Notes under the pieces: generated by a model
The model's database searches: none
The model's input: the letters and a program-made list of their open reading frames with translations, nothing else
Told to the model about the DNA's origin: nothing
Shown: one piece after another, positions 1-10,429 of the stretch
Position numbering within the stretch: position 1 is the stretch's first letter
Layout of the letters: each line of letters begins with the position of its first letter
Translations under genes and position numbers: made by a program
Source of the DNA: Lathyrus oleraceus
Lineage: Eukaryota > Streptophyta > Magnoliopsida > Fabales > Fabaceae
Length of the DNA stretch: 64,000 nt
Assembly (NCBI RefSeq): GCF_024323335.1
Contig: NC_066579.1
Coordinates: forward strand, 1,143,501 to 1,207,500
Reading direction: 5' to 3'

Positions 1-1453
1 GTTGATCTCCTGTTGCTTTTGATCCCCAGTAGAGTGGCTTGTTACAGAATCTACTTGTGTGATCTTTTCTTCCTCCTCAGTGGGTTGTTCCCCAATGGAA
101 TGGATATTTGTGTTCTCCCCAGGTAGAGTTGCTTGTGCAGCCAGATTCTATGTGGATGATCTGTTCTCCCTCAGTGGGTTGTTCCCCAGTGGAGTTATGT
201 AGAGTTTCTTTCATAGCAGTGAACTCTTGTTCCCCTGCAGATATTTTGGGATTTATCCCATTCCCCAACAGATTTGTCTTTGTGGTCGTTGTTGCCTGTT
301 GTGACTTTCTGTACTCCAGTTGGGATGTTTGTTGATCCATCACTCAGAGATTTTGTGATATCTCCGATCTTTCGCCTCCCCGCAGATCTTTGCTTTTCAG
401 CTTGAAGATCTCCAGCTGATTGGCTTTCCAGTTGGACCTCATTGGTTCTCCCTGGAAGTATAGTACCGGATATTTGATTCCTGGGGCCTGTTTGTGTTAG
501 AATTGTCCGTTTTGTCAGCATTCATCAAACATAAATCACGCATATTCATGCATACTCATAAACATTCAGATATTCATGTTGCATTTTTTGCCATATATCT
601 TTTGTTTGTTGTTTCCTGCTATGGTGATATAGATCTCCTTTATAGATCTCCCAAAGCAGATGTCGGGTGTTTAATCTCTCAAAATAGAGTCAGCCCTTAA
701 GCAGAAAGTGTCTATCCTTTCCTGCCATTTCCCCACTGAGATACATCCTCGTGGATGACGGTTGTTTCCGTTCCCTCCCAACGCACATTGGGACGGGTTT
801 GCCCTTATGAGTTATATCCTCATTAGGACAAGTCTTGATTCAGTCCGCCTTTTTGGTTCGATCCTAAATTGGCCTTTTTCAACTGTCTCTTGCGCTTCAC
901 TGTGGCATAAATGAATAGTTGCTTACAAACCGGCGCTCATTCATCTTATCCTCAGTGGAATGTTTGGCCTTCCGCCTACAAACCAGCGGTCGTAAGTCCT
1001 ATCTTTGCGATTTTCTACCTACGAACCGGTAGTTATAAACCCTGTTTTTCACCCCTAGCGGAGTTAACTTTTGTTGTTCATCCCAACCGATGACAGTTCC
1101 CTTTCTGTGGTTTTCTATCCAATCTCTGGTAGATGTAATCCCCTATTTGTGGTTATCTTCATCTAGTATTCAATTTTGATTTTCCCTTTGTTTGGATAAG
1201 TCGCTTGAATAAGCACTTATATCCCCAGCAAGTCTGTTGTGGATAATTGCCGTATGCTAGCCATTTTTATCCCCAGCGGGTCCCTTCACCGTTTGTCAGT
1301 GATTGTGTTCCCTGGATCATTGATTTTCATCAATGTATCCCCGGCGAGTCTCCTTTCGTTTACCCTCTTGTTGGTAATGTTGTGGCTCCTTGTTGATTGG
1401 CCATCTTTATATACCTAGTTCGGTATCCTGATGCCTTTCGTTTCCGGATTTTT

Positions 1454-2220
1454 TATCCTATAAACAACCTGTAACCCGGTTAAGGATAATCTTCCTTTTG
1501 AGTATACTATCCACGTTCTGACGGTAATGGATATTATGTCTCTTTCACTCTTTGGTCAATCTTTTGATTGTTTTCCCCAGTCGAGTAAGATTCGTATTCC
1601 TTGTGGAATCGAATATCCATCCTATAAACAGGATTGCTGTTGTAGCTTTCTTCAGGGTGATGAGTGTTTTGGAACACAAACCAATTCACATTTTTGGATT
1701 TTTATCCTATAAACAACCTACAACCCGGTTCAGGATAATCTTCCTTTTGAGTATACTATCCACGTTCTGATGGTAATGGATATTATGTCTCTTTCACTCT
1801 TGGGTCAATCTTTTGATTGTTTTCTCCGCAGAGTAAGATTCGTATTCCTTGTGGAATCGAATATCCATCCTATAAACAGGATTGTTGTTCTAGCTTTCTT
1901 CAGGGTGATGAGTGTTTTGGAACACAAACCAATTCACGTTTTCGGATTTTTATCCTATAAACAACCTACAACCTGGTTCAGGATAATTTTCCATGCGAGT
2001 ATATTACCTACGTTTTGACGGCTATAGATAATATATCTCATGCACTCTTTTGTCGGATCCTTTGTTTGTTTCCCCAACTGAGTAAGATTTGCATTCTTTA
2101 CAGAATCAAATGTCCATCCTATAAACAAGTTTGTTTTCGCTCTCTTCAGGATGATGAGTGTTTTGGAACACACACCAATTCACGCCTTAGTCGGTCACCT
2201 GTTACATACCTACAACCCGG
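1454..2220 (+). repeat. Tandem repeat, about 248-bp unit, three copies plus a partial
   Basis: Units start at TATCCTATAAACAACCT at 1454, 1703 and 1951. A diverged fourth start, CCTACAACCCGG, is at 2209. Spacings are 249, 248 and about 244 bp. Each unit carries a CATCCTATAAACA segment and a GGAACACA-CCAATTCAC segment, so it is internally structured. It lies in the Ogre 3' untranslated region, a place known to generate satellite repeats in legumes. Confidence 0.85.
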
Positions 2221-2785
2221 TATCCTTGGTGTTCCTTCCTGTCTGCTCCCTATTATGACCTTGGTCCCCTGTGGAGTCAGATTTTCCTGAGTTGATGTAC
2301 CTTTTTAGGTCTTTCTCAGATATTTGGTTGATTGATATCTCTCACCCTTATACCGGTCTTAGATATTCATTCTTCTTGAGTTTGTTGCTCTTATACCGGT
2401 AACATCTCATTTCCTTGTTGCTTTTCCCCAGGAGAGTCTCTTTGTTAGACACTTCTCCAGTGGAAATTCTTGTGGTGATTCTTACCCTTTGCGGTATTGG
2501 CGTTTTCCCCAATATATGCAATTTTCCCCGGCAGGGAGGTTCTTTGTGAATCTTTTCCTGGTCCGAGTCCGGATTTTTATCCGAAGTATCCTTTGTGGAT
2601 AGTTTGAGTCAGCTTGTGTCTTTCCAATGGATGTGTTGTCCTTTGGAATTCGTCTTTTCCCCAGTTTGAGTCCTTTACTCCCCAGTGAGGTCTCTATTCC
2701 GGTCGTGTCTTGTTCACGCTGTGTCAGTTTTATTTTTCCCCAAATCAGGGTCGTGTCCTGCTCACGTATTCTTTTTCTTTTTATC

Positions 2786-2835
2786 CCCAATAAGAGTCCC
2801 TATAAGAGTCCCAATAAGAGTCCCGTTTGAGTCTC
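2786..2835 (+). repeat. Short tandem repeat, 12-bp unit AAGAGTCCCNAT
   Basis: About four imperfect copies of a 12-bp unit around AAGAGTCCC run in tandem. The unit is a local amplification of the GAGTC motif scattered through the rest of this non-coding tail. Confidence 0.75.
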
Positions 2836-3040
2836 TATTCCTGGTGAGTGTATTACTCTGATGGATCGTCTTTTCTTCTGCGTGAACCATTATCCCCACA
2901 GAGTTTGTGTCTTTTACATGCATACATCTGCATCATGAGGTCTCTTAGGGACCAAAATTTGTCTCATTACTGTTATTTAAACCCATTCTACCGCGTCAAG
3001 ATGAAGATTTCTAAACTTCACTTCTCCGGCTAGAATGACC

Positions 3041-3055
3041 TTAAATAGGGGCATC
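3041..3055 (+). other. Polypurine-rich tract before the Ogre-type 3' LTR
   Basis: TTAAATAGGGGCATC lies immediately before TGTAAGACCCC. An A/G-rich run just upstream of an LTR start is the usual plus-strand primer site. This sets the element's orientation (plus) and identifies the following LTR as the 3' copy. Confidence 0.65.
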
Positions 3056-4190
3056 TGTAAGACCCCAATTTTGTCCTTAAGATCCCTCATGGCATCATAT
3101 CATATCATTGCCTCAAGGATCATTGTGCACCTTGCCTCCCTCTTTGTGGGTGGGTTATCTTGTGAGTGTGGTTTCTTGATCACCAAACATGTGTAGCATT
3201 TGTATATCATTGCTTTTCATTTGTTTACTAACCCAAAAGTACAAAAATATTGTCATCTAACCTTGTTACTTGCAGATGAAGCAATTAGGTCAAGGCAGTT
3301 AAGGCAAAGCATTGAGCCATAGATGGTGGCCATTCTGAAGAATTTGGGCACCATGATCATTCATAAGAGATTCATATGAGTTGTGACATCATTTGGTATC
3401 AAGATCTCAAGTGGAAGAGGCTTGAAATTCATCAAAGCATGGCTCAGTCAACCAAAACCCTAGCAAAGTCAACTGTGGTCAACTGTGCATAAAATCAGGG
3501 ATTTGATGGTGGGAAATGGTTTGAGAGGTCTCATTCCTGTCCATACAAGCCTCATATAACATGTCAAACATCATCATTGAAGGATTTGAGGTCAGACAAA
3601 AAGTTTCCAAAAATAGTAAGTGACCTGTAATTTCAAAATGCCGAAAACGGAAAGGTCTTCTCCTCAACTTTACATCATCAAGCAAGCTTAAAATCAAATT
3701 TTGTCCAACATGAAAGTTGAAGATCTTGCTCTCACCTTTCCAAAAAGTCCAAGAACATCCATTTCTCATGTGTGGTTGGCAAGTTATGATCAAATCATTG
3801 TCCAAGAATTTTGAACTTCAACAAGGCATAACTTTTGCATCAAAAGGCCAATTCATGTGATTCTTTTTTGAGCAATTTTCTCTTGATCCCTACTATCATA
3901 ATCATGCATCACATTTCATTAAAAATCATCACAAAAAAAGTGCATTTTTCATTTGACTTCATTTTGAATTTTGGTGGAAAAGGTGAATTTGAAGAGAATG
4001 CTTTACTTTCATTTCAAACCAATGCCATTTGCCTTAAAACAGATTTTTGAGCTTGCTACACATGAAATTCGCATTGTTCCATTGGCCACATATGCATAAG
4101 GGTGATTTTGGCATTTTGGCATAAACCATCATTTTCACTAATCCATTGCATTTGGCTTAATCATGTTTAGCTAGCTTGATTAATAGGAAG

Positions 4191-4196
4191 TATAAA
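4191..4196 (+). promoter_or_regulatory. Candidate TATA box of the Ogre-type LTR
   Basis: TATAAA sits in GGAAG-TATAAAACCCTAATC, 1135 bp into the LTR. Related LTRs have the same element in the same context at 22823 (CTATAAATAAG) and 57521 (TATATAAGCC). This supports it as the U3/R promoter, although transcription is not shown. Confidence 0.5.
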
Positions 4197-4976
4197 ACCC
4201 TAATCATAACAGAATTCTGCATCAACAATTTCACAATTTCAGATCCAAACACTTTTCATCTCAAATTCTCTCAAATTCTCTCAAATTTCTTCAACTTTTT
4301 TCATCGAATTTCATCATTCCTTTTGCTTGTTCTTGTGCTAATCATCATCTGCAGGAAGTATTGAAGATCTGTTGAAGCAAATATTGGAGAATTCTTGAAG
4401 AATTGGAACTGTTGAAGCTTGAACATTCACATGGCAGTTGGAAATTTCATCGAAATCAAGCTGTGTTGAGCTGAAGTCTTGCTTCCATACATTCATCCAA
4501 GCAACATAGAAGATCTGTTTCACTTTTTCAGACCTTGATTCACACGATTCCAACACTGCATCTTCATTGAGGTAAAAATTCGAATGCTCCATTTCTTGCA
4601 ATTATCATATGGTTCTTGTAGATCTTAGCATGTAGATCATTCTGCAATTTAGATCTCTTAATTTCATTAGATATTAAGGAAGTTATGCTGATTTGAATAT
4701 TGGATGTTAGAACTTATTTTGATCGATCCTTTTGATATGAGTAAAATTAGAACAAATTGAAGCTGGATTAGTGTTGTGCATGATGAGATGATTCGATTGG
4801 TATAGGTCTCATGAATTTCTGTGAGGTTTAGTTCTTGGTGATGATGAACATGATGAAGATGATGATGAATGCTTAGGTTTTGTTTCCAGATCGTGTGTAG
4901 ATCTTGCCTGGCCTTTGTTTTGCATGAATTTTATGTTTGTGTTCCATGTGACCAATAGCAGCGCGCCACCTCTTTT

Positions 4977-4997
4977 AATGAAACGCATAGTTTCATT
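4977..4997. repeat. Small perfect hairpin in the Ogre-type LTR
   Basis: AATGAAAC and GTTTCATT form perfect 8-bp arms around GCATA. The LTR at 56270 keeps the same hairpin at 58326-58346 with a 9-bp stem. Confidence 0.7.
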
Positions 4998-7280
4998 AGG
5001 CGCGCGCTCAGTTCAAATCATGCCACGGTTCGAATCCGGCCTCAGGCGTTTCACATGTTGCTTGTTGCATTTTTCACATATGCTTATCACATGTTCACAC
5101 ACTTGTTTCACACATTTTTTTTAATTTTTTTTCACATTGAAAAATTCATATCTCTCTCAATAATAATCCAAATCACATGAGATTTTTTCCACCATGATCC
5201 TTGCCATGTCTACTATGTATTGATGATTTTTAATGAATTTGTGCACGGTTGGAAAAAATAATTGCCTAGGGTTTGTTCTCACATGTCATTTCTTGCATAT
5301 AGCTTGCCATTTCATTTGTGAAATCATGATGGTTGATCCAAAATTCTTGAAATTTCACATGTGTAATCTAGAGACTTTGATGAACATTTTGGTATATGGT
5401 TTGTGATTTTTGCCTTTCTGGATTGTGAGTTATGATGTGATCATTGGAGGTGTGACAATGTGTGTCACACCATTTCTTGTCCATTTTGTGGAATTTCTTT
5501 ACCATGCTTATGCTAGGCCAATTGTTATGAATTTTTGCATGATGATACTTATGGATGTTAAGCTTGCTCATGAATTATTGTGGATTTTTTGAGTGCATTT
5601 CCAATTTGTTTGAGAATTTCCTTTCTGTTTGACTAATTGTGGACCTTTTGCGAGTCATGATATCATATGATTTGTGAAATTCTTGGTGTTTATTGGATGG
5701 ACTTGAAATTTTACATGTGTATTATAGACATCTGGAAGTTTTCCATGGCTTTGGTTTCATTCATTTATCATGTTTGGATTCTGTTTTATGCTTGCTTGAA
5801 GTTGATGCTTGATTTGGTGCCTTGTATGAGCTTGTTTGAACATGCTTTGACTTAGGGATTTTAATTGACTTACTTCCCTTTATCCAAATGCCATGATTTT
5901 TGGTATGATGATCCTTTGATGTGTTCTGGTTAGACATGATTTTTCTTGGAATGTTTTGAGCCAGGTTTGATTTGATTTGAAGTGGTTCATTCTGTTTGCT
6001 CCAATGTGATCCCAACTTGCTTGTTTGACATGTTTTGCTTATGAAATGGAGTTGGTGCATAGTTTTGACATGAGACCAATTGGACTTTGTTCTTATTTGA
6101 TTAATCTTGATTTTGATCAACTTTCATGTTCTGTTTTGGTTTATTTCTCCTCCTTTGACCCTAGGCCTTGTCCTAGTGGTCTACTTCTCATGTTTGAGTG
6201 TGATTTTCAGGTTAAGAAGCAATTGCTTTAAGGAGATTAATTCAAGTTGATTGAGTTTGGTTTATTTGATTGTTATGAACTAACTTGGTTTGTTTTGTAG
6301 GATGCCTCTAGCTCATTTGATTTGAGCTTGTGCTTTGCACATGTGATTGATTGTGTTGACTGTTGGTTCTTATCTTGTCTGTTTTGACTTTGTGATTGGT
6401 ATACTGATTATATTTGATTGATTTCAGGTACATTAGTTGCTATAGTTCCTTTGTGAACTTGCTTTTGCTTTGCTTGATAGCATTAGCATTGAGGTATAAC
6501 ATCTCTTCTTCATGTAGTTTGGAAGACCTGGCTTGTTACTTGGCCAGGCACCTGCCTGAAGTCCTCCTTAAGAGGCAATGTTTGTGATTGTTTATCTTTG
6601 TCCCCAAGCAGGAAAAGTCCTTCTGATAAGGAAATTGGTAGATAGAAGAGATGTGTAGTCCATCTCCTACTATTCTGTGTGTCTTCCCTTTGCTCACATT
6701 ACATGTTGTAGCATTGTGGATCTTAACCCAAGATCTATCGAGTCATTAACTTGTGGAGAGAGTTCCAACTTTCTGAACTCCCACACCTTCTGATATTCAA
6801 AGCTCTCCCTGACCAGGGATAAGAGCATGAGGCACACCCCTCATATCCTTTCATCTGCTTCACCTTAACTCTCAATGTTAAGGTTAAGAGCACCACTTAC
6901 CCCATTCCAGTTGACTTTAAAGTCTAACCCTTGCTTGAGCCTAATTGCTTGGATTTAGTGTGTGCTAAATGACATTGTTGATTGATTGCTTGGTTCATTT
7001 GTACATGTTTGCTTGCCTTTGTGCATTTATCATCATTAATTGTTCATTATTGCATGATCATCATTTCATATCTTTGTGATCTATCTTTGGTTTACCCATT
7101 GAGGACAACTGTAAGTCCATTCATTGGCCATTGTTCCTATGATTTGGAAGGGATAGAGTGTAAGACCATTTCATTTGGTTACTTATGTCCATTGCTTATT
7201 GCTTGTTTGTTTGTTGTATGTGAGGATGCAAGTGTAAGACCATGTTGTTGGCATTTGTATTCCTATGATCATCATTTGGA

Positions 7281-7535
7281 GATTAGAGTAAGCCCAGATA
7301 GATTGGCATCTGACATCCAAGTTTTGTTTTACTTTGAGGAGATTAGAGTAAGCCCAGATAGATTGGCATCTGATATCCAGGTTTTGTTTTGCTTTAGGAG
7401 GTTGGAATAAGTCCATTTATTGGCATCTGACATCCTTGTTTGTTTTAGGAGACTGGTGTAAAGCCATTTATTGGTATCCGGTATCCACCTTTGTTGTGAG
7501 ATTGGTATAAGCCCAGCAATTGGCATCCGGTATCG
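7281..7535 (+). repeat. Tandem repeat, about 60-bp unit, five copies
   Basis: Units begin GATTAGAGTAAGCCC at 7281 and 7341, then GTTGGAATAAGTCC at 7401, GACTGGTGTAAAGCC at 7451 and ATTGGTATAAGCCC near 7500. Each carries a TTGGCATC or TTGGTATC box followed by a T-rich spacer. The same unit occurs twice in the LTR at 56270 (near 60774 and 60838), so copy number varies between related LTRs. Confidence 0.8.
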
Positions 7536-8540
7536 TTTGTTTTGCTTATTTGTTATTGCTCATTTGCCTATTCCTAAGGACACACTTGAATCATCTTCTA
7601 TATGATCTCAAGAGGTGAACCTTTCTGAGAAGTTTTACACTCCGTCATCCATACCCTCTTTGTCCTAAACCTTTTCACATTGTTAATTCAAAACTTTGAA
7701 CTATTGTGCAAACATCTTCATGTCTTTTCAAATTAGAAACCTGGACCCTAAGTCCTTGACTTTTTCAAACTCCATTTCATAACACTTCTTTGAATCAATC
7801 CTAACCATACCTTGACCATATTTTGTGAATACTCATAATCAATTAACTTCACCCATTCAATTGTTTTGTGGCTTTGTCCATTGTTAATATGTTTTCATAC
7901 ATTAGCCATAGGTTTCAATTACCATAGTGGTTGATGTAAATCTTACCTTATCCTTAGTGAGTTGATTGTAAGTCTTCCATACTTATTATAGGGTTAACCC
8001 CTCACTAGTATGTTGAAGCCGTCCTCGCATGGTGGATTGTTGATTCAGGTTGAGTTTTCTCCCATTGGTAATGAAAAGCCTTAACGCTTGTGTTTTAAAA
8101 TGAACTCACTAATTTTTGGAAATCTTTTAGCCGAACTACGGCATTTTGATCCTTACCTTTCATGGAAGGTACATAGGCAACGGGTTCATCCGTTCAAACA
8201 CAAAAACAATAAAAACTGTATATTCTTTTGTCATCTTCCCATTCATGTTTACACAATATGTCATAAACAAATAAACATTTTCATTCAACAAGTGTGAAAA
8301 GGGCTCCCTAGGAGTACCTAGGACGTTTTGGGTGCCTAACACCTTCCCATTGCGTAATTTACCCCTTATCCAGATTCTCTGATCTTTTTATTAGTTTTCT
8401 ACGTGTAAAACTTCTTAGGCCTTTGTTCGCTTTTTGGCCGTTCCTTAGGATAAATAAAAGTGCGGTGGCGACTCGATTTCTTTGTATGCTTTGCTTTTGG
8501 TTTAATCAATAAATCATAAAGTGACGAATACACTGCTACA

Positions 8541-8898
8541 CCCTGATATAAATCTCAACCAACTTTTGTAATGGGAAACTGATATTAATTGAAATAAAAC
8601 GGGTCGATTTTGTCAGTCTATCAACAATCACCTATATCGCATCAAACCCTCTTGGAGTATTCGGTAATCCGATCATGAAGTCCATGGAAATACTATCCCA
8701 TTTCCACTCTGGAATATCTAATGACTGCATCAAACCCGAAGGTTTCTGGTGCTCTACTTTTGACTTTTAGAAAGTTAAACATGCATACACAAACTGCGCC
8801 ACGTCTCGCTTAATTCTTGGACAACAAAACATTTTCTTGAGGTCTTTATGCATTTTAGTAGCTCCAGGATGAATACTCAGACTGCTTCTATGACTTTC
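8541..8898 (-). pseudogene. Ty3/gypsy (Tekay-like) integrase, distal fragment
   Basis: The minus strand reads through the integrase zinc-binding region (IHPGATKMHKDLKKMF, later CLTF) and into the catalytic core ([20 protein letters not shown], then [12 protein letters not shown] and VDRLTKSTRFI). In-frame stops replace residues after CLTF and in the Trp position after GFDAI, so it is dead. The Ogre-type LTR ends at its left edge in the middle of the integrase. The SIRE-type copia element begins at its right edge. The matching upstream half resumes at 17309. Confidence 0.85.
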
Positions 8899-9088
8899 TG
8901 TAGGTGTTTAATTGGCTACATTATATGGTAAAACACTAGCTGGATTCTAATGTCTTGACTGATGTCATGACATGGTGTGTATGTGTGACTGCATTGTAGG
9001 TTAGAATATCTAACTGTACTCTGATGTCTTGACTGATGTCATGATACACTTGAGTAGTTACTGCAGGATTAGCTAATACAGGATTTAT

Positions 9089-9520
9089 TGAATGTCAAAC
9101 GGGATATTGTGACATTCAGATACTGAGGAATAGAACAGTTGGTGTTCTGTTAGAGCTAAGTATTCATTTGCAGTCTGGTTATCAAGGAAGAACCAGACCT
9201 GGAATAAGGCCTACAATATGAATGTCAAACTGGATGTTATGACATTCATCATGGACAGTATATACTGAATAATAGACAGAGTGGTGTTCTGCTACACTTC
9301 AGTATGTTTCTTAGTCTGTTCTTCAAGAGGATAACAGAACTGACTTAAGACCAAATGTGTAAATGTCAAATTGGATACTTTGACATTTATTAATGTAAGC
9401 TGTTACTGTAGTATGGTCATTTTGGTCATGTACAGGTCAGCAAAATTATACAGTCTATTTTCTGGAAAAACAGACTCAGCATATGATCCTTGAAGTCAAG
9501 CTGAATGTTGTGACATTCAT
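9089..9520. promoter_or_regulatory. Four spaced dyad motifs in U3 of the copia LTR
   Basis: Imperfect inverted motifs of the form AATGTCAA ... TGACATT, about 28 bp long, occur near 9089, 9219, 9360 and 9490, 130-140 bp apart. They are preserved in the 3' LTR. Regular spacing and dyad symmetry suggest binding sites for a dimeric factor or an ancient tandem expansion; this role is inference. Confidence 0.6.
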
Positions 9521-9752
9521 TCCTGACAGCATATGCTATATTGTAGGTTGTTCAGTTTTCTGTTTCAGCTTTTTCTCAGGCTATTCTTCAGGGATTCAAC
9601 AGCTTAGAGAAAATCCAGGAAATCAACAACCATGCTACATTTAATGAACCTAACAAATAGCCTATTTGTTAGTAACCTAGATGTTGAATTTATGGGAACT
9701 CGCGTGACCTTAAATTCAGGAGAATACAAGTGCATAAGCCCAGGTACTGCAA

Positions 9753-9759
9753 TATAAAA
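9753..9759 (+). promoter_or_regulatory. Candidate TATA box of the copia LTR
   Basis: TATAAAA lies in GCAATATAAAAGGAAG, about 855 bp into the LTR and 600 bp before its end. It is identical in the 3' LTR. This is the best candidate for the start of the genomic transcript. Confidence 0.6.
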
Positions 9760-10361
9760 GGAAGTCGTTCCTTCATTCAGTTTTGGGGATTTTGTGGCGT
9801 GAAGATTAAGTGTGTCCATCATACTTCACTGCTGTATTTGTGTGAGTCTTGTATTAGACGTATCTTGTAAGCCAAGCCTTTATCACGTTGATGATTGCTT
9901 TGGCATAGGGTGTTCATTGAGTTGTAAGTGTTGTGTCGCTCAAAGCTTTTAAGCGTGAGTGCTGTGTATCTTGATTAAAGCTGTTAAGCACAATCAAGAG
10001 TTGTTTGAAGTGTGACTTCAAAATTGTCTTTAATATTGATTAAAGGTAGTAATAACTGAGGTGATTGAGGGGGAGTGAGTAGGAACTCTGATCTTAGAGT
10101 AAGATTGAAATTGCATTGGGTAGGGATTAAGTGACAAGTTGTAAACGGGTGAGTTTAGCTTTGAATTAATACTACTGATAGTGGATTTCCTCCCTGGCTT
10201 GGTAGCCCCCAGATGTAGGTCATGTTGGACTGAACTGGGTAAACAATTACTTGCGTTATTTACTGCACTTACTGTTAAGTTCTGCATAATTCTTGTCTGT
10301 GCAGAATTGGATGTCATAACAACCCGTGTGACATCTAAAGTCTGATAACTAGAATTTCAAT

Positions 10362-10373
10362 TGGCATCAGAGC
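10362..10373 (+). other. Primer-binding site for initiator tRNA-Met
   Basis: TGGCATCAGAGC begins two bases after the 5' LTR. It matches the usual copia site TGGTATCAGAGC at all but one position. This is the expected minus-strand priming site. Confidence 0.85.
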
Positions 10374-10429
10374 AGGCACCCTGCCTGTGAATTTCTGGGT
10401 GAGATCTAGGGAAGTTACTTTCTAGTACC

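Larger units (their letters stand above)
1..3055 (+). mobile_element. Ogre-type element, 3' non-coding region before the 3' LTR
   Basis: No reading frame here resembles gag, protease, reverse transcriptase or integrase; all frames are short. The stretch ends in a purine-rich tract directly before an LTR start, so it is read as the untranslated region between pol and the 3' LTR of a large Ty3/gypsy element whose body lies off the left edge. Long, repeat-rich 3' untranslated regions are known for legume Ogre elements. The text is pyrimidine-rich and carries a loose recurring motif like CCCCAG-N2-3-GAGTC. Only this end of the internal region is visible, so the family name rests mostly on the LTR. 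Confidence 0.6.
3056..8540 (+). mobile_element. Ogre-type 3' LTR, about 5.5 kb
   Basis: The repeat starts TGTAAGACCCC and ends CTGCTACA at 8540. Directly after it the minus-strand integrase sequence of another element begins, which fixes the right boundary. Its 5' part is clearly related to the repeat starting at 21319 (shared AAGATCCCTCATGGCATCAT and TTGTTTACTAACC). Its body is related to the LTR at 56270 (shared TAAGAGCATGAGG and a GTAAGTCCAT-TATTGGCAT unit). Inside are a TATA-like box at 4191, a hairpin at 4977 and a 60-bp tandem repeat at 7281. A 5-6 kb LTR fits legume Ogre elements. The expected target duplication (CCCTG or close) would lie off the left side of the window. Confidence 0.8.
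8899..10359 (+). repeat. 5' LTR of the SIRE-like copia element
   Basis: It begins TGTAGGTGTTTAATTGG at 8899, ends AGAATTTCA at 10359, and is followed at once by the primer-binding site. A TATA-like box is at 9753. The upstream half contains four dyad motifs and a twice-repeated GTCTTGACTGATGTCATGA box near 8951 and 9024. It pairs with the 3' copy at 15848-17308. Confidence 0.95.

Noticed and set aside
1..343. Short ORFs on both strands at the left edge
   Set aside because: They fall in the repetitive non-coding tail of the Ogre-type element and have no domain.
6982..7410. 142-codon frame in the Ogre-type LTR
   Set aside because: It runs through a tandem repeat (EIRVSPDRLASDIQVLF twice) and has no domain, so the openness comes from the repeat.
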